NCBI GenBank assembly: GCA_016789785.1
Contig: JAEUQE010000061.1
Location: 1-22,947 of the forward strand
Source: Bryobacterales bacterium
GTDB taxonomy: Bacteria; Acidobacteriota; Terriglobia; Bryobacterales; Bryobacteraceae
Length of the DNA stretch: 22,947 bases
Reading direction: 5' to 3'
Numbering within the stretch: the first letter of the stretch is position 1; every line of letters begins with the position of its first letter. The notes under the pieces are model-generated. The model had not been told where the DNA came from. It made no database searches and saw nothing but the letters and a program-made list of their open reading frames with translations. The translations under genes and the position numbers were made by a program. Shown here piece by piece: positions 1 through 7,185 of the stretch.

Positions 1-23
1 CGTCCTGCTCGCCTTCGCTCAGA

Positions 24-46
24 GAATTCCACTATCTCTGGAATTC
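24..46. repeat. Inverted repeat, 8-bp arms
   Basis: GAATTCCA (24-31) and TGGAATTC (39-46) are perfect reverse complements around a 7-base spacer. It could be a hairpin or a dimeric operator. No T-run follows, so a terminator reading is weak. Confidence 0.6.
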
Positions 47-89
47 GTCTGTGAATTGGACTTCCCAGGCCAAACTTCCGGTATGCACC

Positions 90-107
90 ATACGGCATAT
101 ACGGCAT
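90..107. repeat. Tandem duplication of 9 bp
   Basis: ATACGGCAT occurs twice back to back (90-98 and 99-107). No function is apparent. Confidence 0.7.
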
Positions 108-276
108 AGGGAATCGGCATTGATGTAGTCGCGCTTGTTCCCGCGAACCGGATTGTCCGGGCGGGCGTACCGCCTTCAATCGGGATCGCTCCGTACGCGG
201 CCCGCATCGAGTCTGTCCGCAACCGGAGAGGGCTTGAACGATGCAACCGCGGCGGGAGGGATCGGGGCCGTTCCAC

Positions 277-302
277 ATACCCGCACCCAATACCCGCACC
301 CA
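277..302. repeat. Tandem duplication of 13 bp
   Basis: ATACCCGCACCCA occurs twice with no spacer (277-289, 290-302), ending 3 bases before the -10 hexamer of the DUF1080 gene. The copies cover the place where a -35 element or activator site would sit, so they may be a direct-repeat regulator site. That role is inferred from position only. Confidence 0.6.
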
Positions 303-305
303 GGA

Positions 306-311
306 TATAAT
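306..311 (+). promoter_or_regulatory. -10 promoter hexamer TATAAT
   Basis: A perfect TATAAT lies 8 bases before the ATG of the DUF1080 gene. Transcription would begin about base 318, giving a leaderless or nearly leaderless message. This fits the lack of a ribosome binding site before that ATG. No good -35 hexamer lies 16-18 bases upstream; the tandem 13-bp repeats occupy that place. Confidence 0.5.
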
Positions 312-319
312 CGCGGTCG

Positions 320-934
320 ATGATTCACCGCATCGCTATTCTTGTTGCCGTAAGCATTGTCAGCGCAACTGCCCAAGAGTTCGTCAGCCTGATGCCCAAG
401 CGCGATCTCGCCGAACACTGGACGGTGGACGGCAAAACCCCCGCCGAAGCCTGGAGCCTGCGCGATGGCGTGATCGCATGCACCGGACAGCCGAACGGAA
501 TCCTTCGCAGCAAGAAGGTGTATCGCAACTACATCCTGCGCGCCGAGTGGCGATTCCAACTGGGTTGGGAGCCCAAGCCCGGCGGCAACGAATGGCCCAA
601 CGCAGGCTTCTTCATTCATGCTGGTTCGATTGTCAACGGTTGGCCCACCTCGTTTGAAGTGCAGGGCTACTATGGTGAAGCTGGCAGTCTCTTCGGCGTG
701 CGCGGAGGCAAGATCACGGGCGCCAAACGTGGCCCCTTCGTCAAGGACCGCCCACCGTTTGGCTCTTGGGATAAGTACGAGATCACATCGAAGGAAGGCA
801 AGGTCACCGTGGTGCTGAACGGCGTTCTGGTGAATGAGGGCGCCGATGCCGAGCCTCGTGAAGGCAACATCTGCCTGCAGTCGGAAGGCTGGCCCGTCTA
901 CTACCGCAATATCGCAATCAAAGTACTGCCATAG
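320..934 (+). CDS. Secreted DUF1080 (3-keto-disaccharide hydrolase-like) protein
   Basis: Encodes 204 residues. Residues 1-18 form a signal peptide (Arg near the start, hydrophobic core, cleavage near SATA-Q). The rest is one concanavalin-like jelly-roll domain of the DUF1080/3-keto-disaccharide hydrolase family. Visible family traits are the opening FVSLMPKRDLAEHWTVDGK, the NGILRSKKVYRNYILRAEWR strand pair, FFIHAG, the SWDKYEI stretch and the closing VYYRNIAIK. The length fits a single-domain member. Family members act on 3-keto-glycosides or bind glycans outside the cytoplasm; the substrate here cannot be read. No Shine-Dalgarno precedes the ATG, but TATAAT lies 8 bases upstream, so the message may be leaderless. 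A 77-base gap with two stem-loops separates it from the next gene. Confidence 0.88.
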   Translation: MIHRIAILVAVSIVSATAQEFVSLMPKRDLAEHWTVDGKTPAEAWSLRDGVIACTGQPNGILRSKKVYRNYILRAEWRFQLGWEPKPGGNEWPNAGFFIHAGSIVNGWPTSFEVQGYYGEAGSLFGVRGGKITGAKRGPFVKDRPPFGSWDKYEITSKEGKVTVVLNGVLVNEGADAEPREGNICLQSEGWPVYYRNIAIKVLP

Positions 935-973
935 AACCTGTAACATTCGCGTTTGCTCCATCGTGATCCACTT

Positions 974-990
974 CGCGAGTTTTCCTCGCG
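974..990 (+). terminator. Possible weak terminator stem-loop
   Basis: CGCGAG (974-979) and CTCGCG (985-990) pair around TTTTC, 40 bases after the DUF1080 stop. TTGTT follows but there is no long T-run, so termination would be weak. Confidence 0.35.
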
Positions 991-1011
991 TTGTTCCGGT
1001 AGAGCAACAAC
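990..1011 (+). repeat. Inverted repeat abutting the M15 peptidase start
   Basis: GTTGTT (990-995) and AACAAC (1006-1011) are perfect reverse complements with a 10-base spacer, ending directly at the ATG at 1012. A hairpin there would occlude the start. It could equally be an operator. The start has no clear ribosome binding site. Confidence 0.45.
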
Positions 1012-1887
1012 ATGTCACCACAATTCGTCGACCGTTTGGTTGGAGGTCTTGGAAGCCTTGCAAGAGCCGCGTGGCGGGGGCTCACGCAGCCCCAATACGT
1101 CGCCTGTTTCGTGAGAAAGCGGTATCGCACCACGGATCTGATTGATCAGTTCGGAATTCCGATGACGGCATTCGCTTATGCAAATCCACATCTGGTGAGT
1201 TCATCCTGGGTGCCGAGCGGGAGGATGATCCTGTTGCCTGGACCCAATTGCATGAATGGCCCGCGTGACCGCACCCGGACGGAGGACTTCGATCTTAGTC
1301 CCACTTACACGGCGCCGCAGTTATTCCACAGCACCGTGCACAAGGACGAACTGCGAGATCGTTCCTGGATGCCCGCGCGCCCTCCGTTCAAACAGGCCAA
1401 TCGTGAGGCCCTGTTCGGCCGCTTTGAATACGAGGATATGGGTTCCGATACGGACGATATCCGCATTACGGATGGCTGGGATCGCGAGAACGTCGGCACC
1501 GTGATCATTCCGCAACTGCGCCGCTTCAAGCGTGAAGGCAAGACCAGGTTCTTCAAGAAGGCACACGATCAGATCCGTGGCCTGTTCAACGCCTGGGAGA
1601 AAGCGGGACTGCTCGGCAACATCCTCACCTGGGATGGTGCGTTCAACCCGCGATACATGCGTCGCGCAACGCATGACCGCGCGCATCTCAGCAATCATTC
1701 CTGGGGCACCGCGTTCGACATCAACGCAATGTGGAACAAGCTCGGCAAACCAGTTGCAAGATTGGGCAAGCCGGGCTGCGTGCTCGAACTCGTCGAGATC
1801 AGCTACGAGTATGGGTTCTACTGGGGTGGCCACTTCGGCGGAGGGCGAAGCGATGGAATGCATTTCGAAGTGGCGAAACTACTCTGA
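1012..1887 (+). CDS. M15-family peptidoglycan peptidase with LysM-like N-terminus
   Basis: Encodes 291 residues. The C-terminal third has the zinc and catalytic pattern of M15 D-Ala-D-Ala carboxypeptidases and phage endolysins: H229-S-W-G-T-A-F-D236 (HxxGxAxD) and D281-G-M-H284-F-E. Residues about 30-76 resemble a LysM-type module, ending in VPSGRMILLPGPN. The middle (80-200) is unrecognised. The expected reaction is cleavage of peptidoglycan stem peptides. There is no signal peptide or membrane segment, so export would need lysis, a holin-like route or another secretion path. The ATG is the first possible start after an in-frame stop at 1000-1002, and it lacks a clear Shine-Dalgarno. Its 3' end overlaps or abuts the next gene, depending on that gene's start. 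Confidence 0.82.
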   Translation: MSPQFVDRLVGGLGSLARAAWRGLTQPQYVACFVRKRYRTTDLIDQFGIPMTAFAYANPHLVSSSWVPSGRMILLPGPNCMNGPRDRTRTEDFDLSPTYTAPQLFHSTVHKDELRDRSWMPARPPFKQANREALFGRFEYEDMGSDTDDIRITDGWDRENVGTVIIPQLRRFKREGKTRFFKKAHDQIRGLFNAWEKAGLLGNILTWDGAFNPRYMRRATHDRAHLSNHSWGTAFDINAMWNKLGKPVARLGKPGCVLELVEISYEYGFYWGGHFGGGRSDGMHFEVAKLL

Positions 1888-2620
1888 AGTGCGTGTGCGC
1901 TTCGGGCCGTGGATCCTCGCTCTCTGCGCGATCCACGTGTACGCCGCCGATCCCACCGCCATCCTCGACTCCCACGTGCGCTGTATTCTCGGTGGCGTGA
2001 AAGAAGGCGCCTGGATACCCACCGGCCCCGTCTCCACCACAGGCAGTTTTCGCGCCGTGTATGCTGGCGGCGTCTCCATCCCCGTGAGCGTTGGCGGCGT
2101 GGAATCCGCGGGAGAAGCCTGTGAAGGCACACGCAGCGCCACACTCACCCCAGTGCCCCCCGGGAACCTGCCCTTCGTGGTGTTCAGCGGCAAATGGAAT
2201 CCGCAGCCGAGGCCCGTGGAGGATCTTTCGAAACACAAGGGACGCTATGCGCGAGCGTTCCAACGTTTTCTCGCAGACCAGGGCCTGCGGGAACAGGCGG
2301 AGGTCGGGCAAACCCTCCGTGCCGATCTCGACGGCGATGGCCAGCCAGAAATCATCGCCGTGCTTCGACATCCCGGGAGCTACACCGCGATCCTCGTTCG
2401 CCGCCAATCGCAAGGCCGCGTCAGCACGCTGATCGCCAGTCTCGAGAAAGACGGGGAAGACCTCAGTGAACAGCGCATTGCGATGCTCGCCGATCTGAAT
2501 GGAGATGGCCGCATGGAGATCATCGTTCACGGTGAGTACAAACAGGGGATCTTTACGGCGGTCTACGCTCTCGATCGCGAATCGATACGAAAAGTGATGA
2601 GCTGTGCCTGTGGTGGTTAG
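1853..2620 (+). CDS. Secreted protein with two FG-GAP/VCBS-like acidic repeats
   Basis: Encodes 255 residues from ATG 1853, chosen because GGAGGG lies 7 bases upstream; this start overlaps the M15 gene by 35 bases. A GTG at 1889 gives 243 residues and a more compact signal peptide (RVRFGPWILALCAIHVYAA), so the start is uncertain. The hydrophobic segment is at residues 18-31. Two calcium-loop-type motifs, DLDGDGQPEII (from 148) and DLNGDGRMEII (from 204), are typical of FG-GAP/VCBS repeats. The protein is therefore probably exported and calcium-binding. No enzymatic domain is recognised. It ends in a small Cys-containing tail (CACGG). Overlap with the M15 gene suggests coupled translation. Confidence 0.72.
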   Translation: MECISKWRNYSEVRVRFGPWILALCAIHVYAADPTAILDSHVRCILGGVKEGAWIPTGPVSTTGSFRAVYAGGVSIPVSVGGVESAGEACEGTRSATLTPVPPGNLPFVVFSGKWNPQPRPVEDLSKHKGRYARAFQRFLADQGLREQAEVGQTLRADLDGDGQPEIIAVLRHPGSYTAILVRRQSQGRVSTLIASLEKDGEDLSEQRIAMLADLNGDGRMEIIVHGEYKQGIFTAVYALDRESIRKVMSCACGG

Positions 2621-2711
2621 CTCAACTTTCAACCGCCGCGAAGGAAAATGGCCGCTGGCGCCGTTATCAAGATGGAAAGGAAGTCCAACCCACGAAAGGG
2701 CAAGGAGGTTC

Positions 2712-2732
2712 TATACTGGCAGATTCAATCTG
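2712..2732 (+). promoter_or_regulatory. Possible -10 box and palindromic operator of the sigma-factor unit
   Basis: TATACT (2712-2717) is a near-consensus -10 hexamer. It is followed directly by CAGATT-C-AATCTG (2720-2732), a 13-base palindrome with a 1-base centre that ends one base before the ATG at 2734. A palindrome between a promoter and a start codon is a classic operator position. No good -35 hexamer is seen. Confidence 0.35.
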
Positions 2733-2733
2733 A

Positions 2734-3327
2734 ATGGCATCTGCGCCTTCCATCCCCGACTTGTTTCAACAGTGCGCCGCCGGCGATCCCGCAGCGTGGG
2801 ACGCGTTCCGGGCCCGCTATCAGCGGCTGATCGTCGGGACGATTGTGAAAGAAGCTTCCAAGTACGGCGTTCGCGACCCCGAAGACATTGCGGATCTGGA
2901 ACAGAGCTTCTCGTTGAAGTTGGTGGACCGGCAGGGGCATGTGCTGCGCAGTTTCTCGTGGCAGGGCGAAGGTTCGGATTTCCGTTTTCTGAAAACGGTC
3001 GCGATCTTCTACGTGAGAGATAAGATGGTAACGAGACCCAGACCCGTCTCTCTGTCGGATGTGAATCCGGCGGCACAGCATGCGGATCCCACCGAGCGGC
3101 TCGATATCGAACGCATTCGCGACTTCGCCCGTGCCAACTTCAGCCAGCGGGACTTCCGGGTGTTCTTCCTTCGCTATTTTGCCGGGCTGACCGCGAAGCA
3201 GATCGCGTCTCTGGCGGCAATCGGACTTCGGGAGAGTGGAGTGGAAACGGTGCTGCGAAAGTCCATCGAGAGGCTGCGTGATCAGTTTGGCGGCGGCGCC
3301 CTTTCTGCTGGTAAAGGAACATCATGA
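2734..3327 (+). CDS. ECF-type RNA polymerase sigma factor
   Basis: Encodes 197 residues. Residues about 10-100 match region 2 of sigma-70 ECF factors (AAGDPAAWDAFRARYQRLI, then DIADLEQSFSLKLV and FLKTVAIFYVRDKM). Residues about 125-185 match region 4, with FSQRDFRVFFLRYFAGLTAKQIASL followed by a recognition helix and a basic end. It is diverged: the usual acidic-glutamine motif of region 2.2 is reduced to a single LEQ. It directs transcription of a small regulon, probably including its own unit. The start is bounded by an in-frame TGA at 2731-2733. The AAGGAGG at 2702-2708 is 25 bases away, too far to serve this ATG. Its stop overlaps the anti-sigma start by 4 bases (ATGA), the usual arrangement for a sigma/anti-sigma pair. 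Confidence 0.85.
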   Translation: MASAPSIPDLFQQCAAGDPAAWDAFRARYQRLIVGTIVKEASKYGVRDPEDIADLEQSFSLKLVDRQGHVLRSFSWQGEGSDFRFLKTVAIFYVRDKMVTRPRPVSLSDVNPAAQHADPTERLDIERIRDFARANFSQRDFRVFFLRYFAGLTAKQIASLAAIGLRESGVETVLRKSIERLRDQFGGGALSAGKGTS

Positions 3328-4202
3328 TGGCCAGTGAGGAGTTCCGCGACCTTAACGAGATGCTCGCCCGGCACCCTTCCGCACGCACGGAGCAGTGTCC
3401 CGACGACGCCGATTGGATTGGGCTGGTCCTTGGAGGCTTGCCCGCCGCCCGGGAAGAGCCGCTTCTCGATCATGCGACCGTGTGCGCCCACTGCGCGCTC
3501 CGGCTTCGCCAGGCGATTCAGTGTCGCGATGATGCCGACGATGCCGAGGACCCTCAGGCGATTGACGAGCGCCGGGTGGCCGATCAGGTGCTCGCCATAC
3601 GGGCGAAGCAGTTGCGGCCCAACGCCGTGCCGAAACGGCGCTTCATCCGCTACGCCGCGTGGGCTGCTGCGCTTCTGGTCTGCGCCTCCACGATTGGATG
3701 GCAACTGCGGCGATCTGCTCCGGACCAGCAGTTGATCGCGGAAGCATACGCCAAAGGACGGCCCTTCACATATCGAGTGGCGGGAGTACCCTGGGGACCG
3801 GCGGCTGAGAATCGAGGCAGCGCCGAAGGCAGAGTGCTTCCCGTGCCCACCGGTGAATCCCCCGCGGAACTTGCCTGGGCCGCGCGCGCCGCTTTATGGG
3901 AGAGGGATTACCGCCGCGCTATCGCCTTGCTCGAAAAGCTCAAAGCCTTGAACGAGGACGCAAGCGATGTGCATAACAATCTTGCGGTGGCGTACGCGGC
4001 ACAGGGCGACACGGCGGCTGCTCTAAAGATTGTGAAGGCCGCCGCGGAGCGCCATCCCCGCGATCCGGCGCTGCTCTTCAACCTCGCCTTGCTCATGACC
4101 ATGGAGGGCCAGAGGCAATCGGCGATCGAAGTGTGGGAGCGATTCGAGAATCTGGAAAGCGATGGAAACTGGCGGAACGAATCGAAACGTCTGCGCCCCT
4201 GA
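3324..4202 (+). CDS. Membrane anti-sigma factor with zinc finger and periplasmic TPR tail
   Basis: Encodes 292 residues. The N-terminal part has a ZAS/zf-HC2-like metal site: C25-x24-H50-x3-C54-x2-C57. One transmembrane helix follows at about 108-127, preceded by KRR, so the N-terminus is cytoplasmic and the rest periplasmic. Just outside the membrane is AYAKGRPFTYRVAGVPW (141-157), whose pattern recurs in the downstream CHAT protein. Residues about 170-285 are TPR-like helices (for example NNLAVAYAAQGDTAAALKIV and LLFNLALLMTMEGQRQSAIEV). The expected role is to hold the partner sigma factor at the membrane and release it when the TPR domain meets a partner. AAAGGA lies upstream; ATG 3327 is an alternative start. 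The next gene begins 12 bases after the stop. Confidence 0.82.
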   Translation: MMASEEFRDLNEMLARHPSARTEQCPDDADWIGLVLGGLPAAREEPLLDHATVCAHCALRLRQAIQCRDDADDAEDPQAIDERRVADQVLAIRAKQLRPNAVPKRRFIRYAAWAAALLVCASTIGWQLRRSAPDQQLIAEAYAKGRPFTYRVAGVPWGPAAENRGSAEGRVLPVPTGESPAELAWAARAALWERDYRRAIALLEKLKALNEDASDVHNNLAVAYAAQGDTAAALKIVKAAAERHPRDPALLFNLALLMTMEGQRQSAIEVWERFENLESDGNWRNESKRLRP

Positions 4203-4214
4203 TACTATGCTTCC

Positions 4215-7127
4215 ATGCTCCGGCGCCTGGGATGGTGCACTACACTTCTGATTGCGGCGCTGGCCGCCGTATCCTGTGCACTTCCTCAATGGCAACTGCA
4301 GCGCGCCAGTGGTCTTGTCAACGCGGCCTACCAGCGGTATCGCCCCTTTGAGTATCGTTGGCCGGGAGCACCTTGGGCGGAATTGAAATCGCGCTTCGTG
4401 GAACCCTCGGACCTGCGCGCCGAACTCCTGGCCATTCAGAAGCTTCAGCCCGCGGATGATCCCCGCGTCCGAATTCTGCGGGCCCGCGTCTTGCTGCTTG
4501 CCGGCAAGATTGACGCCGCCATCACCCAGTACAAACTCGCCCTCTATTCCAGCGAACAAGCCGCAACGCGTGCTGAACTCGCAGTGGCCATCGCGCTGAG
4601 AGGCGGCGTGGAGCAGCGTGCCGTTGACTACGCCCAAGCGCTGGATCAGATTGCCATGGCGCTCCATGCGGGTGATCGCAGCGCGGAGGCGCAACACAAC
4701 TTCGCTGCCCTGTTGGAACGTTTTCCCATGCCCCTGCAGGCGGCCGAGCAATGGAAGAAGGCGTCGCAAGGCGCCGGAAAGTGGGGCGAGGAAGCGATCA
4801 GCCGTGCAAAGAACATCGAGCATCGAATGCAGCGCCGCGAGGCCGCCATCGGAAAGGCTCGCGATGTCGCGGTAACCGATGCTGCCGGAGCCAGCGAACG
4901 AGCCCTCGATCACGTGGTTGGGGAAGTTTTCGCCGCGCCATGGACCCCGCTGACTCGCGAGAACCTCGCGCGGCTCGCCGCCAGCATCGATCAGCGGCAT
5001 GGCGATCGCTGGCTTCTGGATTTGCTGGCACAGCCGCATCCCTCCGAGGCGTTGCGTTCGCTATCGAACGCCCGGCTGGCCAACTTGAGCGCGAAGTATC
5101 AGGAGGCGGATTCGATTGCGGTGCGAGCTTTACGGAGCATCGCGCCCCAGCAAACTGCGCTCTCGGCGGCGCTGGAGGCGGAGCGCGTTTATGCCCTTCA
5201 AAGGCGAGGTCTGCCCTGCGCTCAGGAAGCCTCGGCTCTGCACGTACGTGCCGCGTCGCGATCCTACCTGCTGCTCGCGATTCACGCGGAACTCGATGCC
5301 ATCGCGGGACGAACGCGCCTTGGCGCAATTGATACGTTTCCCGCCCGCGAGGCAGCGTATGAGCGCGCTTCCCGGAGCGGGTACGAATCGGCTGCCTTGC
5401 GCGCTCTCGGCTTCCTGGTGGAGAGGCACGTGAGTCTCGGGCGTCCGCTGTTTCATTGGAGCCGCGCGCGTGAGGGACTCGATCGTTACTGGGCTGGTGT
5501 TGTACCGGAACTGCGCGGGCATCAGTTCTATTATTCCCTCGCGCAACTGGCCGAAGGTTGGAACCGTCCCTACGTCGCTGCGTTGCTTGCAGCGGAGTCC
5601 GAACGCGTCTTGCGGCCAACTCTCAACCAAGCGACTTACGCCATGACACTCTCGAAAGCGAGGCTGCTTGCGGCCCGTACGGGCAGCGCTTACGAATCGC
5701 CGCGGGACCTTGAGAGCATCTTGTCGGCGTCCGATTTTCCCGAACAGGCGAAGCCAGTGGTCCGTGTGGAAATGGCGGAGACCGCGACTTTGCGCGGACA
5801 GCCGGATCGCGCCCTCGAAGTGCTTTCCGCCGGCGGCCCGATGGAGTTCGGGCATTTTTCACGGCTGTTTCAAGCTCAAGCCCGAGGCGATGCGCTCCTC
5901 GCGAAAGGCCGTCTGGAGGAGGCCGAATCGTGCTATCGCGAAGTGATTTCGGAGAATGACAAGCGGCTTGTCAATATCGCAAACGGAGTACAGCGCGACG
6001 CGTCCTGCCGCCAGGTGGAAGCCAGCTATCGTGGACTCGCCGATATTCAGCTTCGTCAGGGCCGTGCCGCGGATGCTCTGGCCACCTGGCGCGTGTTCCG
6101 GTCGGCAGGAAGGGAGGGAAGGGCGGCAGGTCTCGATCCTGGAGCCGTGGCGTTGACGATTGCCGCGCTTCCTTCCGGCGTCTGGATCTGGCTGGAAACC
6201 GCATCCAGCCTGCGTGCGGCTCAACTTCCCGTGCGCACGGAGTCCTATCAGCGCACCGCGGAGATGTTTGCGGCGGTCGCTTCGGATCCCGAAGCTCCGG
6301 AACCGGCTGTCCGCGAGACCGGCGAGCAACTCGCGAGGCCGTTGCGTCCGGAATTGGAGCCGCTGCTCAGTGATGCGCGTACGCTCATCATTGATGCCGA
6401 CGGACCCTTTGCGCGCGTCCCCTGGCCGGCGATGCCTCTGAGAAGTAGCGGCTATTGGATCGACCGCGCCGCTGTGATTCAGACCGCCGGTGGAGCCTCG
6501 CCTCCATCCCTTGGTGCGTCCGCAGCAGAAGGCTTGATTGTCGCTGAACCCACTCTGCCGGCTTCCTTGCGCAAGGAGTTCCCGAGGCTCCCCGATGCGA
6601 AAGTGGAGGCCCTTCGCATTCATCGGAAGGCGCCTCGCGCCACATTGATCGAGGCGTCATCCGCCACCGGCGCGGCCATGAGACGTCTGCTTCCCAGCGC
6701 GGGCTTCCTGCATTTCGCAGGGCACGGAATCTCGCATGGCGGCTTCGGTGCTTTGCTGGTCGCTCCCGAACCGGACGGCTCGCGACCGTTACTCACGGCC
6801 CAGGAACTTGCGGATCTCAATCTTTCGCGCCTCAAGCTGGTGTTCCTTGCGGCGTGTTCCGCCGCGGATGGAGAGCCATCCGGGAATCTCAACGCCGATC
6901 ATCTCGTCCGTGCGTTCCTTGAGTCGGGCGCGTCGCGGGTGATTGCGGCAAGATGGGCTGCGCGATCCTCCGTCGCCGCGGACATCGGCGGCATGTTCTA
7001 TGATCAATGGCTCGGAGGGAGCCGCGCGGAGGACGCGTTGCGCGATGCGATCTTGCGGGTCCGCGGGGGCGCTGCAACATCGCATCCGTATTACTGGGCG
7101 GGCTTTCAGATTTTCAGCAGGCATTAG
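4215..7127 (+). CDS. Exported TPR-CHAT domain protein (caspase-like cysteine protease fold)
   Basis: Encodes 970 residues. Residues 1-21 form a signal peptide or lipoprotein-type anchor (MLRR, hydrophobic core, ALAAVSC with Cys21; the lipobox is imperfect because Ala replaces Leu at -3). AYQRYRPFEYRWPGAPW (38-54) repeats the juxtamembrane motif of the anti-sigma protein. A long alpha-helical TPR-like region follows (about 70-640; clear units near 95-112 and 563-580). The CHAT domain fills about 690-968, with catalytic His837 in HFAGHG and Cys881 in LAACSAADG, and the typical ending SHPYYWAGFQIF. CHAT proteins belong to clan CD with caspases and separase, and cleave proteins. Both dyad residues are present, so activity is likely. 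With positive residues before the hydrophobic segment, the protease should face the periplasm. It has no ribosome binding site and is probably translated by coupling to the gene 12 bases upstream. Confidence 0.88.
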   Translation: MLRRLGWCTTLLIAALAAVSCALPQWQLQRASGLVNAAYQRYRPFEYRWPGAPWAELKSRFVEPSDLRAELLAIQKLQPADDPRVRILRARVLLLAGKIDAAITQYKLALYSSEQAATRAELAVAIALRGGVEQRAVDYAQALDQIAMALHAGDRSAEAQHNFAALLERFPMPLQAAEQWKKASQGAGKWGEEAISRAKNIEHRMQRREAAIGKARDVAVTDAAGASERALDHVVGEVFAAPWTPLTRENLARLAASIDQRHGDRWLLDLLAQPHPSEALRSLSNARLANLSAKYQEADSIAVRALRSIAPQQTALSAALEAERVYALQRRGLPCAQEASALHVRAASRSYLLLAIHAELDAIAGRTRLGAIDTFPAREAAYERASRSGYESAALRALGFLVERHVSLGRPLFHWSRAREGLDRYWAGVVPELRGHQFYYSLAQLAEGWNRPYVAALLAAESERVLRPTLNQATYAMTLSKARLLAARTGSAYESPRDLESILSASDFPEQAKPVVRVEMAETATLRGQPDRALEVLSAGGPMEFGHFSRLFQAQARGDALLAKGRLEEAESCYREVISENDKRLVNIANGVQRDASCRQVEASYRGLADIQLRQGRAADALATWRVFRSAGREGRAAGLDPGAVALTIAALPSGVWIWLETASSLRAAQLPVRTESYQRTAEMFAAVASDPEAPEPAVRETGEQLARPLRPELEPLLSDARTLIIDADGPFARVPWPAMPLRSSGYWIDRAAVIQTAGGASPPSLGASAAEGLIVAEPTLPASLRKEFPRLPDAKVEALRIHRKAPRATLIEASSATGAAMRRLLPSAGFLHFAGHGISHGGFGALLVAPEPDGSRPLLTAQELADLNLSRLKLVFLAACSAADGEPSGNLNADHLVRAFLESGASRVIAARWAARSSVAADIGGMFYDQWLGGSRAEDALRDAILRVRGGAATSHPYYWAGFQIFSRH

Positions 7128-7185
7128 CGGCGATGCGCCGTTTATGTTTCTGACAACCGATTTCATTCCAAACAAGGAGAGTCAA

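Larger units (their letters stand above)
1..319. other. Leading stretch with no supported gene
   Basis: I see no convincing gene here. Open frames exist on both strands, but none starts with a ribosome binding site or gives a recognisable protein. The stretch holds an 8-bp inverted repeat (24-46), a 9-bp unit in two tandem copies (90-107), a 13-bp unit in two tandem copies (277-302) and a consensus -10 hexamer at 306-311. It is best read as an intergenic and promoter region. The end of an upstream gene could lie in the first ~50 bases, but this cannot be decided from the window. Confidence 0.5.

Noticed and set aside
176..1063. 295-residue open frame on the - strand over the DUF1080 gene
   Set aside because: It lies opposite a clearly recognised gene, has no family match and no ribosome binding site; long antisense frames are expected at this GC content.
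2702..2708. AAGGAGG as ribosome binding site of the sigma factor
   Set aside because: It is 25 bases from ATG 2734, and an in-frame TGA at 2731 prevents a nearer start in that frame. The frame starting at 2648 reads through it but gives no recognisable protein.
4023..5039. Long antisense frame over the CHAT gene (and similar ones at 5859-6623 and 4798-5619)
   Set aside because: Arg/Ala/Gly-rich shadow translations with no recognisable domain, opposite a protein with intact motifs.
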